Of a stretch of 64,000 bases of DNA, positions 35,116 through 46,262 are shown one piece after another. The stretch covers positions 7,808,955 through 7,872,954 of the forward strand of contig RPFO01000104.1 in NCBI GenBank assembly GCA_009746045.1. The letters are read 5' to 3'. Position 1 is the stretch's first letter. Each line of letters begins with the position of its first letter. The notes beneath the pieces are model-generated. The model saw only the letters and a program-made list of their open reading frames with translations, was not told where the DNA came from and made no database searches. Source of the stretch: Mesostigma viride. Its lineage: Eukaryota; Streptophyta; Mesostigmatophyceae; Mesostigmatales; Mesostigmataceae. A program made the position numbers and the translations under genes.

Positions 35116-36845
35116 GCAGTTCTTGGACTGAGCACTGATGCCTCTCTCGAAACTCATCTGCCATGCTTTGAATGCTCTTCTCCCCGAAGCCAATGCATTA
35201 TGGGTGGAGGTGCTGTCGAATGCCGGGTATGAATGCGCCGGTAGTTGGATCGTCATAGACTCAGCCCAAGTACGCCTACGCCTTGCCGCCCTTAGCCGTT
35301 CTAAGACAGCAGCAGAGAAACGTATACCTATGCCCATAGCCACCTATGATTTCACCACTCTATATACCACACTAGATTTGCACGATTTGAAAGCTCGTTT
35401 AGATAGCCTCCTTACTCGTCTGTATGCACGTAGGCCTCACGGGCGCAACCACCTGCACGTGCGTGTTTCTCAGACCAAGCCCACGGCAACGTGGCTCTCA
35501 GGGATCGCGGCAGGTGCTATCGTGCGGGATGGTTATAATTATATTATCACGAAGGCTGACCTTGTCCATTGGATCTCTTATCTTGTTGATAACACCTTCA
35601 TCTGTTTTGCGGGCAATGTATACCAACAAGCTATCGGCATCCCTATGGGCACTAACTGTGCCGGGCTCCTTGCAAACCTCTATCTATACACTTATGAGCT
35701 TGCATTCATGGAGAATCTCATTGCCTCAAACGATGATGTTCTCATCAGGCGTTTTATCCATACATGTCGATACATTGATGATGTCATCGCTTTCGACAAC
35801 CCTGATTTCGCAACCCATTTGTATATCACCGCTGGTCTGCCTGGCATCTACCCGCAAGCGTCCCTCACATTAAAGCTCACGTCGGAGGATACTCATTGCA
35901 ATTACCTCGATCTTAACATTACCCATAACAAGAAGGGCTGGCGTACGGCTATCTATGATAAGCGCAAGGATCCTAAATACCAGCAAATTCCTTTTATTCG
36001 TTACCCCGATATTCACAGTCTCCTTTCCCACACAGCAAAATATGGTGTTGTTCTTTCTCAGTTACATCGTTTTTCCCGTCTTTGTTCTTATCGTGTTGAT
36101 TTCATCACGACTCTTGTTGAACTCTTGCAGCGTTTATTGGTCAAAGACTATGACCGAGCCATTATGCTCCGTCAAGTCCGATGTTTTTTGCAACGTCACC
36201 CACATCTGTTCGGTGCTGCCCCTTGGCACAAGCTCTACAAACAGGTCGTGGACCGGCTGGATCGCATAGTATCTCCGCACATCTGAACCCTGTGATGCCA
36301 GATCTCCTTTGCGGCCGTTCCGAGCTTGGCACTGGATTCGTTGTCCACATCGTCGCGTCGCTGCCGCAACACGATGTTTTCTGGCATCCGCGGGCTTTTG
36401 GTTCCCGCCGCACATTTGAAAGTGCTGTCCTCCGGCTTTTTGCCTTTGCACCGTGTGCAGTTCTTGGACGTTTGGAATCATGGCATGGCTAACGTGATGA
36501 CTGACTAGCTAGACCTTTTCAGTGGTTTTCCATTTGCGGGTATTTCCTCGTAAATGGTGGGAGAGCGATCGCAGCAATGGTGCTCACCACTAGACACTCC
36601 CGGCCAGTTAGGCTAGAAACACACGCCCTGATCAAGCATGCTGTTTCCGGCCCCACCGTCTAGGTCATCTAGTCGCTCCACACGTAAGCCAGCCATAATT
36701 TCAATGCACAAGGATACACATTTCCATCACCATTCATCTTCATCATCCTGAACGACTCGAAAACGCGGAAAAGATAACGGCAGGCTCGAGCTACCATGGT
36801 CCGGATTCTCCCGATTTCTGGCCTGCGCTGGTTGTCTCTTTGATA
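35116..36845 (+). mobile_element. Penelope-like (or related non-LTR) element, 5'-truncated
   Basis: A reverse-transcriptase ORF (35138-36286) is bounded by AAAGTGCAGTTCTTGGAC on the left (35113-35130). GTGCAGTTCTTGGACGTTTGG occurs twice on the right (starting about 36456 and 36847). Terminal direct repeats and tandem or partial copies are typical of Penelope-like elements, which have pseudo-LTRs. The region from 36456 is itself repeated in tandem. Confidence 0.6.
35138..36286 (+). CDS. Reverse transcriptase, Penelope-like, N-terminally truncated
   Basis: A 382-residue frame with RT motifs in order: motif A region YDFTTLYTTLDLHDLKARLD, then NYIITKADLVHWISYLVDNT, motif B AIGIPMGTNCAGLLANLYLY, motif C RYIDDVIAFDNPDF (catalytic YIDD), and motifs D/E SLTLKLTSEDTHCNYLDLNI. 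The IGIPMGTNC-A-LLA and RYIDD pattern is that of a widespread RT group related to Penelope-like elements. The fingers part before motif A is short, there is an in-frame stop just before ATG 35138, and there is no endonuclease domain (GIY-YIG) in the frame. The body is free of stops, so the copy is young or still constrained. Confidence 0.8.
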   Translation: MPLSKLICHALNALLPEANALWVEVLSNAGYECAGSWIVIDSAQVRLRLAALSRSKTAAEKRIPMPIATYDFTTLYTTLDLHDLKARLDSLLTRLYARRPHGRNHLHVRVSQTKPTATWLSGIAAGAIVRDGYNYIITKADLVHWISYLVDNTFICFAGNVYQQAIGIPMGTNCAGLLANLYLYTYELAFMENLIASNDDVLIRRFIHTCRYIDDVIAFDNPDFATHLYITAGLPGIYPQASLTLKLTSEDTHCNYLDLNITHNKKGWRTAIYDKRKDPKYQQIPFIRYPDIHSLLSHTAKYGVVLSQLHRFSRLCSYRVDFITTLVELLQRLLVKDYDRAIMLRQVRCFLQRHPHLFGAAPWHKLYKQVVDRLDRIVSPHI

Positions 36846-37247
36846 AAGTGCAGTTCTTGGACGTTTGGAATCATGGCATGGCTAACGTAATGACTTACTA
36901 GCTAGACCTTTTCAGTGGTTTTCCATTTGCGGGTATTTCCTCATAAATGGTGGGAGAGCGATCGCAGCAATGGTGCTCACCACTAGACACTTCCGACCAG
37001 TTAGGCTGGAAACACATGCCATGATCAAGCAAGCTGTTTCCGGCCCCACCGTCTAGGTCATCTAGTCGCTCTACACATAAGCCAGCCATAATTTCCATGC
37101 ACAAGGCTACACATTTCCATCTCCATTCATATTCATCATCCTGAACAACTCGAAAACGCGGACAAGATAACGGCAGGCTCGAGCTACCATGGTCCGGATT
37201 CTCCCGATTTCGGCTGGCCTGCGCTGGTTGTCCGTCTCCTTGATATA
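36456..37247 (+). repeat. About 390-bp tandem duplication after the RT ORF
   Basis: Each unit runs from GTGCAGTTCTTGGACGTTTG through GGCATGGCTAACGT, CTAGCTAGACCTTTTCAGTGG, CACCACTAGACACT and GTCTAGGTCATCTAGTCGCT to a copy of the dispersed repeat R1 ending in CCTTGATA or CTTTGATA. The first unit is about 36456-36845 and the second about 36846-37247. The two differ at a few per cent of positions. Confidence 0.85.
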
Positions 37248-38621
37248 TAAGAAAATTCGTCCTGAAAATGTCATTTATATGTGTAATTTTATTGCCAACA
37301 TTAATTTTATTCAAAGAAGAAATTAAGGAGTCCTTATATGTCAAAGAGACAACCAGCATATGTAACTACATGATCATGATTGCCATACTTCGCTATTTGT
37401 CAAAGTTGGGCATTGAGAAAAGTGTGGCACCACTCTTCGGATGTCAGTTTATTGCTTTGGTCGCTGTACGTCACGCCGGGTTGGCTCAGGACCGTGGTAG
37501 CCTATGGACCAGTAGAAGTATGCCACGTGGATCATGTTGTAGGTACCGTGTACCTGTGCCCGGCCTGCCACGTGCAAAGTCACTTGAACCATCAGGCCCA
37601 TGCCGCCACGTGTGCATGTGGGTTTGTTTTGAGGGTTCAGTTGTTGCCACGTGGCAGAATACTGGAGTACGGAGAGAGCAGAATAGTCAGTAGTAGAAAG
37701 TCGGTACAGTTTAGTGGGTAGTAGGGATAGTACCGCAAATAGGAGTCCGAGGGGGTAACCATGGTACCGGCTCTCGGGCTTGCCGGCGGCGGCCGGCGGG
37801 TACCACGGTAGCGTCCAGGACCGTGGTACCACGGTCCTGGACGCTACCGTGGTACCAGCAGCGTTGGGTGCCGGTTGCGGTCCACGCGTCATGGTTGGAC
37901 CGCGGGCCCGGCCTTTCTTGTCCGGCGGTGGTGGTTTTTGTGACCGCGGACCCTTGGCTGGATGCCACCCCTCCTAATCCACGTTCCGCTGAAATTTTCG
38001 GGTTCAGTGACTTCAGTCGAGGTTCCAGATCACAAAATTTTCCCGGCTGGACTGTACGAACCAAAAGCAAAACTTAAGTATCTAAGTGTCTCAGCGCTTG
38101 CTGAATTTGTCCCCGCTTGCACCTGGCCAGCTCTTGCAAGTTGCCAATGTTCTGTAGGGCCTAGGGAATTTACAACCCCCCCCTAGGGAATCTTTGATTT
38201 CGGTGCACCTTGACGTTTCAAATATAACGCACTTGTCCGTTCACCTAAGATTTTTGCAAGTCCAGCGTGGCCACAAATTGTGAGGACCAGATCGCCTGCC
38301 TATCAATTCCTAAACGCTGGTTGGCTTGTTCGCAACAAAAATATCCGGCAGCGGATCCTCTCCCTGACCAGTACACGCTAGCGGTGGAAGATAGCACCCC
38401 CGGCGTCGTGAAAATCATTTTCTGCGCGCTGGTTGGTCCGCGCGCAAATTAGCGGCTGGAACAACGCCAGTGTGCGTGCACACCAGTCACCACGACAGAC
38501 AAGTGACAAGACAGACACGTCGCTCTCGCGAACAAGATTCGACCCTTGCTGCGTGCCGTCCATCTAGATTTGTTTCGGCAAGGCGCACAAGTTTGTCCAC
38601 GAACGCGCGAATCCGCTGTGC
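37248..38621. other. No supported gene; contains a long palindrome
   Basis: No domain-bearing frame is seen. GGTACC and CCATGG motifs recur at 37490-37870. The right part (about 38200-38620) is the presumed promoter region of the RINGv gene. Confidence 0.45.
37799..37856. repeat. Perfect 58-bp palindrome
   Basis: From GGTACCACGGTAGCGTCCAG to CTGGACGCTACCGTGGTACC the sequence equals its own reverse complement, centred on GGTACC near 37827. There is no spacer, so it would extrude as a cruciform. Confidence 0.9.
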
Positions 38622-39020
38622 TTGGGAATCAATATTTGCGTTTTGGTTGGCGTGTGTGCAACGGAAATAGTGACCAGCAGCCTCGCTAGCGACGTGTCAG
38701 ACACGAATCCTGGGAGTCTTAAGGCGGAGTGGAGGCGGTGGACAGACAAAACCTTCCGACAACCTATCTTGCCTACAACAACTGAGGCAACGATAAGTGA
38801 AGGGACATCGCGGGCAACGACAGAAAAAGATTTTATTACAGTGAAGCCACAGAATAGGAATTACAGGAAAACTTGTATATACACGCTTGGATTACCTACA
38901 AATGTCCAGGTGAAGGCTGGGCACGCCTACGCGAGTTTGCAAGCAAATCGTGTTACACCGTCCTTATTGACGAGAGACCTGGCGACAGAGCCACTTGACG
39001 TGGCGAGACTGCATCCGATC

Positions 39021-42000
39021 ATGACCTTCGACTCCGTAGCTTTACAGCGGTCGGAGGGCCAGGCAACCGAACTTGGTCCTTCTATCGAGGAATCGGCCGA
39101 CTTCTGCTGGATATGCATGGGAGGGGCGGGAGAAGGACTGGTACGCGTGGATTGGTGCCCTTCAATACATGTGGCGTGTTGCGTCTTCGGTTTTTTATTC
39201 AACTACGAATTTAGCTCCCCTCCTCCCCGCTCTCCCCCGTGGCTCTGTGTTAGCCGCCCTCTCTCCTTCCCGTTAACGCACAGCACCGCGCTTACATGCG
39301 CACCCCACCCCCGCCGTTTCCACTTTCCTCCCTCGCTGTTTCCTTTTCCTTTGGCCCGGGTAGGTGAGTGTCAGTGCTGCATGCGATCCCCCCCCCATGT
39401 TGCCCTACTCTTGCCGACCCCCCAGTATTGGCTCACTCTTCTGCCTGCCATGATACCTTTATGCGCCGTGCCCCTTTATCCCCCCCTTGGCCTCGTGGAC
39501 TGTGACCACCTCCCCCCCTCCTCCGCCCCGCAGGAGTTTCGGTTGGACCGCCCCTGTGCGTGCGCCAGCAGCGTCCACCTGGGCTGCTTGGCCAAGTGGC
39601 AGCTGCGGTGTGCCGGCCAACGGTACGCTGCCCTCATTCCTTATGCTGCCACATGCGAGTCTCGATTGCTGGTGGCCACCTAGTGGTTGCATCCTGAGTG
39701 GTTGGAGGAACCGTGCATGCAAGCGACGCACAGCTAGGCATGGGTTGTGCCGTGTCTCTTTACCACTTCGTGATGGTCCCCTCCTGTGGGGTGGTGTGCT
39801 GTTCCGTGATGGTCCCCTCCTGTGGGGTGGTGTACTGTTCGGTGATGGTCCCCTCCTGTGGGGTGGTGTACTGTTCCGTGATGGTCCCCTCCTGTGGGGT
39901 GGTACTGTTCTGTGATGGTTTGCTGCCTTGGTCACCGCCCAAATGCATGGCGTGTGGACACCTGCACCGAATGGCATCCCAAATCCCGGTAGGCGACGCC
40001 TGCACCGGATGGCGGCCCAATCCCCGTTAGACAAAGTGCGAGCTTCACCAGCGCCCCCAACCGATATCCGCGCCCAACAACCGGGTACTCAATGGCTGTG
40101 CCTCGCCACCCCGCGTCCCTTGCCACTTCTCCCCTCCCCTTTGCTCCCTGGCTGCAGGCAGGAGACCCACTGCCGGCTGTGTGACGGCACGCTGCCCCCA
40201 TGGCAGGACGTGGTGGAGCGCATCTGCAAGGAGAGGCTTCCCTCCCTCAACATTTCAGACGCGGTATGTGCGGCAGGTGATAGTTGTCGGCACGGTACGC
40301 GGCAGCAAGCACGCCGCATGCCTTCTCTTTGGCACTACTGTTGGCAGGCATCATGGCCAGGGCTGTGGGGGGTGCCTCTAGCCAGGCAGACGTGATATAC
40401 AACCGCGTGCCTGCCCTAGTGGGTGCTCCGCACGGCAGCTGGTCTCTGCTACTGGTCTCTGCTTGCGCGTGCAGTCGTGCCCTTGTGGGTGGGTGGGCGG
40501 CTGCCCTGCCGCTGGCGCGACATGCGTCCATCCCTTGCTGCACGCGTGGTATGGCGGGTGACCACAGAGGGTGGGGACGGACGGTGGAGGGCTCATGGAG
40601 ATGATGGGCCTGCCGCTGCTTGTGGGGTGCTTGTGGGATTTGGCGGTCATTGCATGTAGCCAGCGGTGTACTCCTGTGAGCATGCTGGCAGTGAACGCCC
40701 TCTGCCCTTCCCAACGCACAAATGAAACAAGGAGGCCTGTCGCTGGGCAGGCAAGGGGGGCATGGTGGGTCTTCCTTGTCGCTTCCCCTTGTCGGTTCCC
40801 TGCCGTGACGGGTCTTCCGTGGTTGTGCGACCGCAACCCCTGCTCCGTGGACCACCCATTCCCCCCCGCCTCCCTGGCAGGTGATTGACGTGTCCATCCA
40901 GGGCCACAACTTCAGCTTCCCTTCGGGCGGCCACCTGGGCGGCAAGGACCTGTTTGTGGAGCAGATCTGCCGTGAAGGAGGTGCGCCGCCGCTGTTTGCC
41001 TGTCTGTGTGCGCTAGGTTGTCCTCGCGTGCCTGCACGCACAGATGTGCCATGCACGCCTTTGCTCGCATGCGTGCCTTTGCCATGCCACCCCTTGTGGC
41101 CTGCATGCTCGTTACCTTGCCGGCACCGGTGTGCGCTGCCAGACACCCTTGCGCGCGCATGCCTCTCTCTTGTTGCCTGCACCTCCCTGCCGCTCCATTA
41201 ACATTCGTTGGGAGGTAGACCTACGAATAATATGGAGGCAGCGCTGCCACCTGTCCCTTTGCAGTGTGTACGGGAATGGGAATTGTGTGGACGAGCAGGC
41301 AAGAGCAGGTATCTAGCTGTTGTGGGATGCCCATCCATGTTTCTGTCTTGTGTGTTTGTTGGAAAGCCCGGGTGTGCCCATCCTGTGCACTCTTCGAACC
41401 TGCGCTACGCCGTGCTCTGATACGTCGGATGTCTGTTTCTCCCCACCCTGCCCCCGTCCCAACCTTTCCTTTCCCCCTCTTCCCTGCAGGCCTCGACAGC
41501 ACGCTGAGCCTCGAGTTCCAGTGCTGCGACCCGCTGGACGGTTCCGTCATCATGCTCAAGGGCCTGGGCGCGCTGCACGCATCCGTGTTCTGCGCCACGA
41601 TCAACGCCGCCGCCAGGAGGGCGCGCAACAAGGCCGCGGCCGCCGCCGCCGCTGCTGCTGCTGCCTCTGCGGCGGCCAGTTCCTCCGCCTCATCTCACTC
41701 AAGTGGGCCCGCCGCCACATCGAGTGAGCGGCCAGCACAGACCGCGGCGACACCTGCACCGTCTGCACATGCGATGATGTCTTCGTCTCCACCGTCCGAG
41801 GCAGCAGGGAGTCACGTGCTTACGCGGTCCACGTCAGCACCCCCCTGCACACCGCAGCGGCAAGGGCTCTCTGTCCCCCCTCCCATGGGTGCGGATATCA
41901 GCAGTTCCAGCGACCAGCAAGCGGCGGGAAGGGTGAGGACCAATCGTCCAAACATGGACGTGACCGGTGGCGCAGCAGGTCACTATAGCGGTGGCTGCCA

Positions 42001-42152
42001 CTATCGTGACCACGACACCTGCACGGGCTGCCGCGTGCTGGACGTGTACAATAACTACTTACGCCGCGTTGTGGCCACCCAGGCCACCTCCAGCACGGCG
42101 CCTGCGCCCACCGGCCGCTATCACCACCATAGCAATCAAGGGGCCAACAGCA

Positions 42153-42183
<31 letters not shown>

Positions 42184-42574
42184 TAATAGCAGCAGCCAGC
42201 GGCAAGAGCGAGCGGAAAGTGGTGGCCGCCGCCACCACCACCACCACCACCACCACCACCACCAGCACCACCATCAGCAGCAGCAGCACCACCATCATCA
42301 TCAGCACAGCCGGCATCACCCCAGCAGCCAACACCAGCGTAGGTTTGGCGAGGAGGAGGGCTGGCTGGCGAACGCGCGGCGCGAACGTGACAGGGACACC
42401 GAGGCACACCGGCGGATGATGATGATGGAGGAGGCCAGGGCGGCCGCGGCGGCCGCGTGTCCAGGTGGCGGGCGCTCGTCACATGGTTCCTCACTGCTGG
42501 CCAAGTGCAAGCAGTCGCTGCGCCGCGTGCTGGCCATCTCACACAGCCACACGGACACGCCCAGCTGGTTGTGA
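39021..42574 (+). CDS. RING-CH (RINGv) protein with poly-Ser/His C-terminus, five exons
   Basis: Exons: 39021-39140 (or from ATG 38622 in the same frame), 39534-39622, 40158-40263, 40881-40980 and 41490-42574. All introns are GT-AG and phases join, giving 499 residues (632 from the upstream start). The zinc ligands of a RINGv finger are split over three exons: FCWIC, then RPCACASSVHLGCLAKW, then THCRLC, i.e. C-x2-C ... C-x-C ... H-x2-C ... C-x2-C. RINGv fingers are E3 ubiquitin-ligase domains. Next comes a beta-rich segment (VIDVSIQGHNFSFPSGGH ... STLSLEFQCCDPLDGSV ... LHASVFCATINAAARRA) that may be a ubiquitin/PB1-like fold. Exon 5 then has poly-Ala, poly-Ser, a poly-His/Gln tract and HYRDHDTCTGC, a possible second small metal site. 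No transmembrane segment is visible, unlike many MARCH ligases. AATAAAG at 42755 and 42885 may be poly(A) signals. Confidence 0.85.
39768..39915. repeat. 36-bp tandem repeat in RINGv intron 2
   Basis: Four copies of GTGATGGTCCCCTCCTGTGG GGTGGTGTACTGTTCC, the last shortened. Intronic, non-coding. Confidence 0.9.
42129..42318 (+). repeat. Coding AGC/CAC trinucleotide tracts in RINGv exon 5
   Basis: AGC repeats (poly-Ser, 42145-42200) and CAC/CAG repeats (poly-His with Gln, 42233-42306) stay in the reading frame. Length variation in steps of three is expected between strains. Confidence 0.9.
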
Positions 42575-43454
42575 GCAAGGGGATTGCAGCCTGGAGCTCG
42601 TGCACGGGTTGCCTGGTAAAGCGGCCTGGTTGGAGCTTTGGGATGCTGCCGAGATCGTGCTACCTGCAGGATGGCAGTGTGCATGCTTACCCTAGCCTTA
42701 TTCATTACTTAATCAAATATCACGTAGATTGCGTCACGTGGGTACCAATAAAGAAACCTTCAACCCCTGTACACCATGAGGAGGAGCGAGGGCGCCCTAG
42801 CTTCTCTAACTGCCCGAAGTGGGCAGGCCTCAGAGCGCTCTCTCCGCAACATGGTGCGGGCGCAACTGTGGGTGCAATAAAGCTTCGGCATAGCAAAAGC
42901 GTGGCGGATGCCGTAAGACTGCCCCATGGTCTAGAGCCCACAGACAGGCGTGGAACGTATGTAGAGGCGCTGGATTGGGACTAAAAAAAGGCTTCTCCCG
43001 GAGCCTGAGGGGCTTCATGTTTCCCCACAACCCAGGGTACACCCACAAACCCCTAGCCTTGCACGTGCACCAATTTCCCGGGGTGGTGGCCTAATGTATT
43101 TTAATGCCTGGTGCTAGGCACGATGCATCAGCCGTCCTTTCGTCTGGTTGGCACGCTACTGTAATTTTATGAGTTTGTACATAGGATGTATTGTGTTGAT
43201 ACTTGATATTTACTTGACAGGAGTTGGTGCAGGGAGCGCAAGATTTGCATGGCCTGCAAGAATGCAAGGGAGGACTCGGTCGGTTCAACGAGGCATGATA
43301 GTTGAATAGAAGAGATAGCGGCGTGCATGCATGGCACACAGGTGTTTAAAATTTACGTGTTTTATTTGAAGAGATAAATGTATGCTGAATTTTCTTCAAC
43401 AACTTGCATGCCGGATATGGCCGGCTGTGAACCACATGCATTCTTATTATTGAT
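42575..43454. other. RINGv 3' region and a dispersed repeat piece
   Basis: No gene supported. 42985-43085 (AAGGCTTCTCCCGGAG ... CACAACCCAGGGTACACCC ... GCACGTGCACC) resembles 8461-8560. Confidence 0.5.
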
Positions 43455-43828
43455 TAATGCATCATCCATGGGGGTCCCGTTATAGGCAGGGCGTGGCTTG
43501 ATTCTTGAATGCATCATCCATGGCCATTATGGGCGCACATGCGCTGGGGCCGCGTGGTAGGCTAAGCCTTACGAACTAATCTACACTAGTTATTGCTATA
43601 TTCCCTAGACTGGGGGTGCCTGCCAAGGCTTGTGGTCGACGTGGATGACGTCCCCCCGCCAGTATACCGGTTTCCCCCCTGCGCTTTGCCGGAGCTGGAG
43701 GTAGGTCGGCCATAGCTCGCGTCGTCATTGTTGCTGGGCCAGGGTCAGGTCGTCGTCCAGCGTGAAGTGAGTCCTCGAGAGCTTCTTGCGGTTTTTAAGA
43801 AACAATAGCTTGTCCGCCATGTACTTAA
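43455..43828 (-). mobile_element. LINE copy E, 3' part
   Basis: On the minus strand this holds the end of ORF1 and the ORF1-only 3' UTR. It aligns to copy D at about 48575-48955. It breaks at the TTAA at 43825-43828 and continues at 46974. The far 3' terminus is missing. Confidence 0.75.
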
Positions 43829-43959
43829 CTCGCGTTATTACATAACGCAATTTTTTGCGTTGTGAGGTTATAACGCAAAAAATTGCGTTGTTAGTCGGGG
43901 TAAAATTGGCTCTTTTTTAGCAAATTTAGCAAATTAGCAAATTAGCGGAAGGCGGGGGC

Positions 43960-44568
43960 CGAGATTAATTAAGAGGTACCTTGAAATTAAATAAGACGCA
44001 CACCTCTATCGAGATATATGTTCGGAGGCGAATTTCTATTGGCGTTAATTTGTAGTATTGTACGAAAACATGTCAAGGGTGACGGAAAGAAGGACTTATG
44101 TTCCAATTCAATTCAATGCACGACGGTATTGGACGGAGTTCCCGGTCTGGCAAGCGGATTTTGGATCTCACGTTCAGAAAAGGGCTTGGGTACACGACGC
44201 GGCGCGACGTACGTTGTAAAATGGCTCGCAGAAAAGGAACCGTGGCGACTATTTGGCGCCGCGTCGGTCTTGACGTTGTTTGCTCCGTTGGATCTGCATC
44301 TACGGCGTTCGTGGGTTGTTTCGAAACCCGGTCGATGAGATTTTACGGAGAAGTAGGGTATATAAGTGATCTTTATTGTTTTCTTGATATAAGTGATCCT
44401 TTTTTGACCAAGCGGTGAACTGAATGTAGAAGTCGGAATGAATTATACGGTCTGACACGTTGTCGTACTATACTACAACTTAACGCCAATAGAAATTCGC
44501 CTCCAAAAATATATCTGGATAGAGGCATGCCTCTTATTTAATTTCAAGGTACCTCTTATTTAATCTCG
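43960..44568. mobile_element. Long-TIR non-autonomous DNA element (609 bp)
   Basis: The first about 107 bases (CGAGATTAATTAAGAGGTAC, CTATCGAGATATATGTTCGG, AGGCGAATTTCTATTGGCGT) are repeated inverted at about 44465-44568 (CGCCAATAGAAATTCGCCTC, GGTACCTCTTATTTAATCTCG). Flanks GGCGGGGGC and GGCGGCGCC are similar, so a 9-bp TSD typical of Mutator-like elements is possible but imperfect. The interior frames have no domain. Relatives are at 34900-35025 and about 34090-34260. Confidence 0.7.
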
Positions 44569-46258
44569 GGCGGCGCCCTCCGGGAGTCGGGGTAAAATTG
44601 GTTAATTTGTAAACTGGGGACAACCTAGTCAGTATAAAATAACATGGACATAAAGTTAAAATAACATGGAGTTCAAACAACTATTTCCCAATAGTTTAGA
44701 GGCCAAACAACTGCAGTCAGGCTTAGTTTATAACCCTAGGATCTCATAAAAAAATCCCCGTACCCAAGTACCCAACGGTTGCCACGTGGCATCGATCATG
44801 CAATGCCAGCTGTAAATCAGGACTTTTTAGGGAAGACGAAGGTGATGGCCGAACGAAATCGCGCGTACCCACTGCAGTCCTGCTGTAGTCTAGCGACATG
44901 GCGCAGCTGTTTGACCCCAGGAAACGCGATCGTAACCTAATAGGAAGACATGTTAGCGTCCCAGCAACATACTGGGGTGAGAAATGGGCCATTTGATAGG
45001 TGTCGGCAGCGTTCTTGCTGGAATAAACTGCGATCAGGCCGGACGATAGAAACGTTGACAGCAATACCTTTCCGGCGTATTTTAAAGGATATATCGGTTT
45101 CTTTTTACTTTTTATGATACATAGTAGTCGTAAACGTGCAAGGGTGGCCAGAAATCGCCGAATCCAGCGACCATGCTGCACAGCTTTGGTGTGCCGAAAT
45201 GCGCCATTTTGCGGCCACCGGCTGGGCCAAGGTAACGCCATCCATGCCTGGTAAAGCTTAAGCATCGTTTTCCTATCGATGTTTGACATTTATATATACG
45301 TTCTAGCTTGTGTAGCACATTCTTTTTGCACTATTCATGCTCTTTCTTGACCCTGGCCTGGCCCCTTTCTAAAACACCATTCTTAGATGCTTCCCTCAGT
45401 CAGTTGACCTGCCACAGGGTGATGGTGATAAGTTTTAGAGGCTGTATGGGTTTGAATACCTCCATATATGTTTGTTATACATTTCCCATACACATATTGC
45501 ATGAGTGTGAGGCAGTTGGCTGGTCTCTGTGGCATCATCAAGCACGTAACTGGTGAGTAAAAGCTTCCCATTGACAGCATGTGCCACCAGGTGTGCTGGC
45601 CATCATGCACCTGGCAAGCTATAGCAGCTTAGGCCTAGTTTATCCTTGCTAGGGCAGGCTGAAATAGGCTCAACACCACTAGTTTGTTGGTGGCTGCCTC
45701 CTAGAATGCATGCCTTGCGTAGGGTGTCCGTACCACGTTACCTACGTGCATGGACAAGGTGGCCGCAGTGCCCGCTCTTCTCGTTAAGCGTGGCATGTGG
45801 CCAGCTTGTATTATTGGCTGCAGGTGGTTGCCCTGTCTTATTTTGACATATCTGGGCTTAGTTTGTGCATCTCCATGGGTTTATGCCCCCCAAGGGGCCC
45901 ACGGTGCCTTTTGTGTGCACCCACTTGTCTACCCAGTGTTATAGTGTTATAATTTCATGGGTGTGGGGAAAATAGGAGGGCTGCTTATTTCAAGCCCATA
46001 TGCAGCCACGAGGGTCTACATATATTGCTTTTACTCCAAAAAATTCAGTGCCTGCAATACTTGACCCATGTGGCATACCGGCCCCTTGTAGTGTGAGGGG
46101 GTCATAGTTTACGAGACCCATGTGTCTTCAACTTTGAATTTCACATAGCCAGGCTGGGAATTACATGCCAAGACCATATACTACATTTTTTTATATATCT
46201 CAGAGAATTCATAACTGGCCTCAGATAGCCCATATCATGCTTGCTTCATTAGATGTGT
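44569..46258. other. Interior of the TTAA transposon, no gene recognised
   Basis: A minus-strand frame at 45289-44744 (181 codons) is open but shows no transposase motif such as a DDE/DDD triad. The rest, 45300-46258, has only short frames. Confidence 0.45.
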
Positions 46259-46262
46259 TTAA

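Noticed and set aside
36747-36843. Hammerhead ribozyme in the repeat after the Penelope-like RT
   Set aside because: I looked for CTGATGA and GAAA core motifs in the right order and spacing and did not find them.
44744-45289. Transposase of the TTAA element
   Set aside because: The 181-codon minus-strand frame shows no DDE/DDD triad or Cys-rich C-terminal domain expected of piggyBac or Kolobok.
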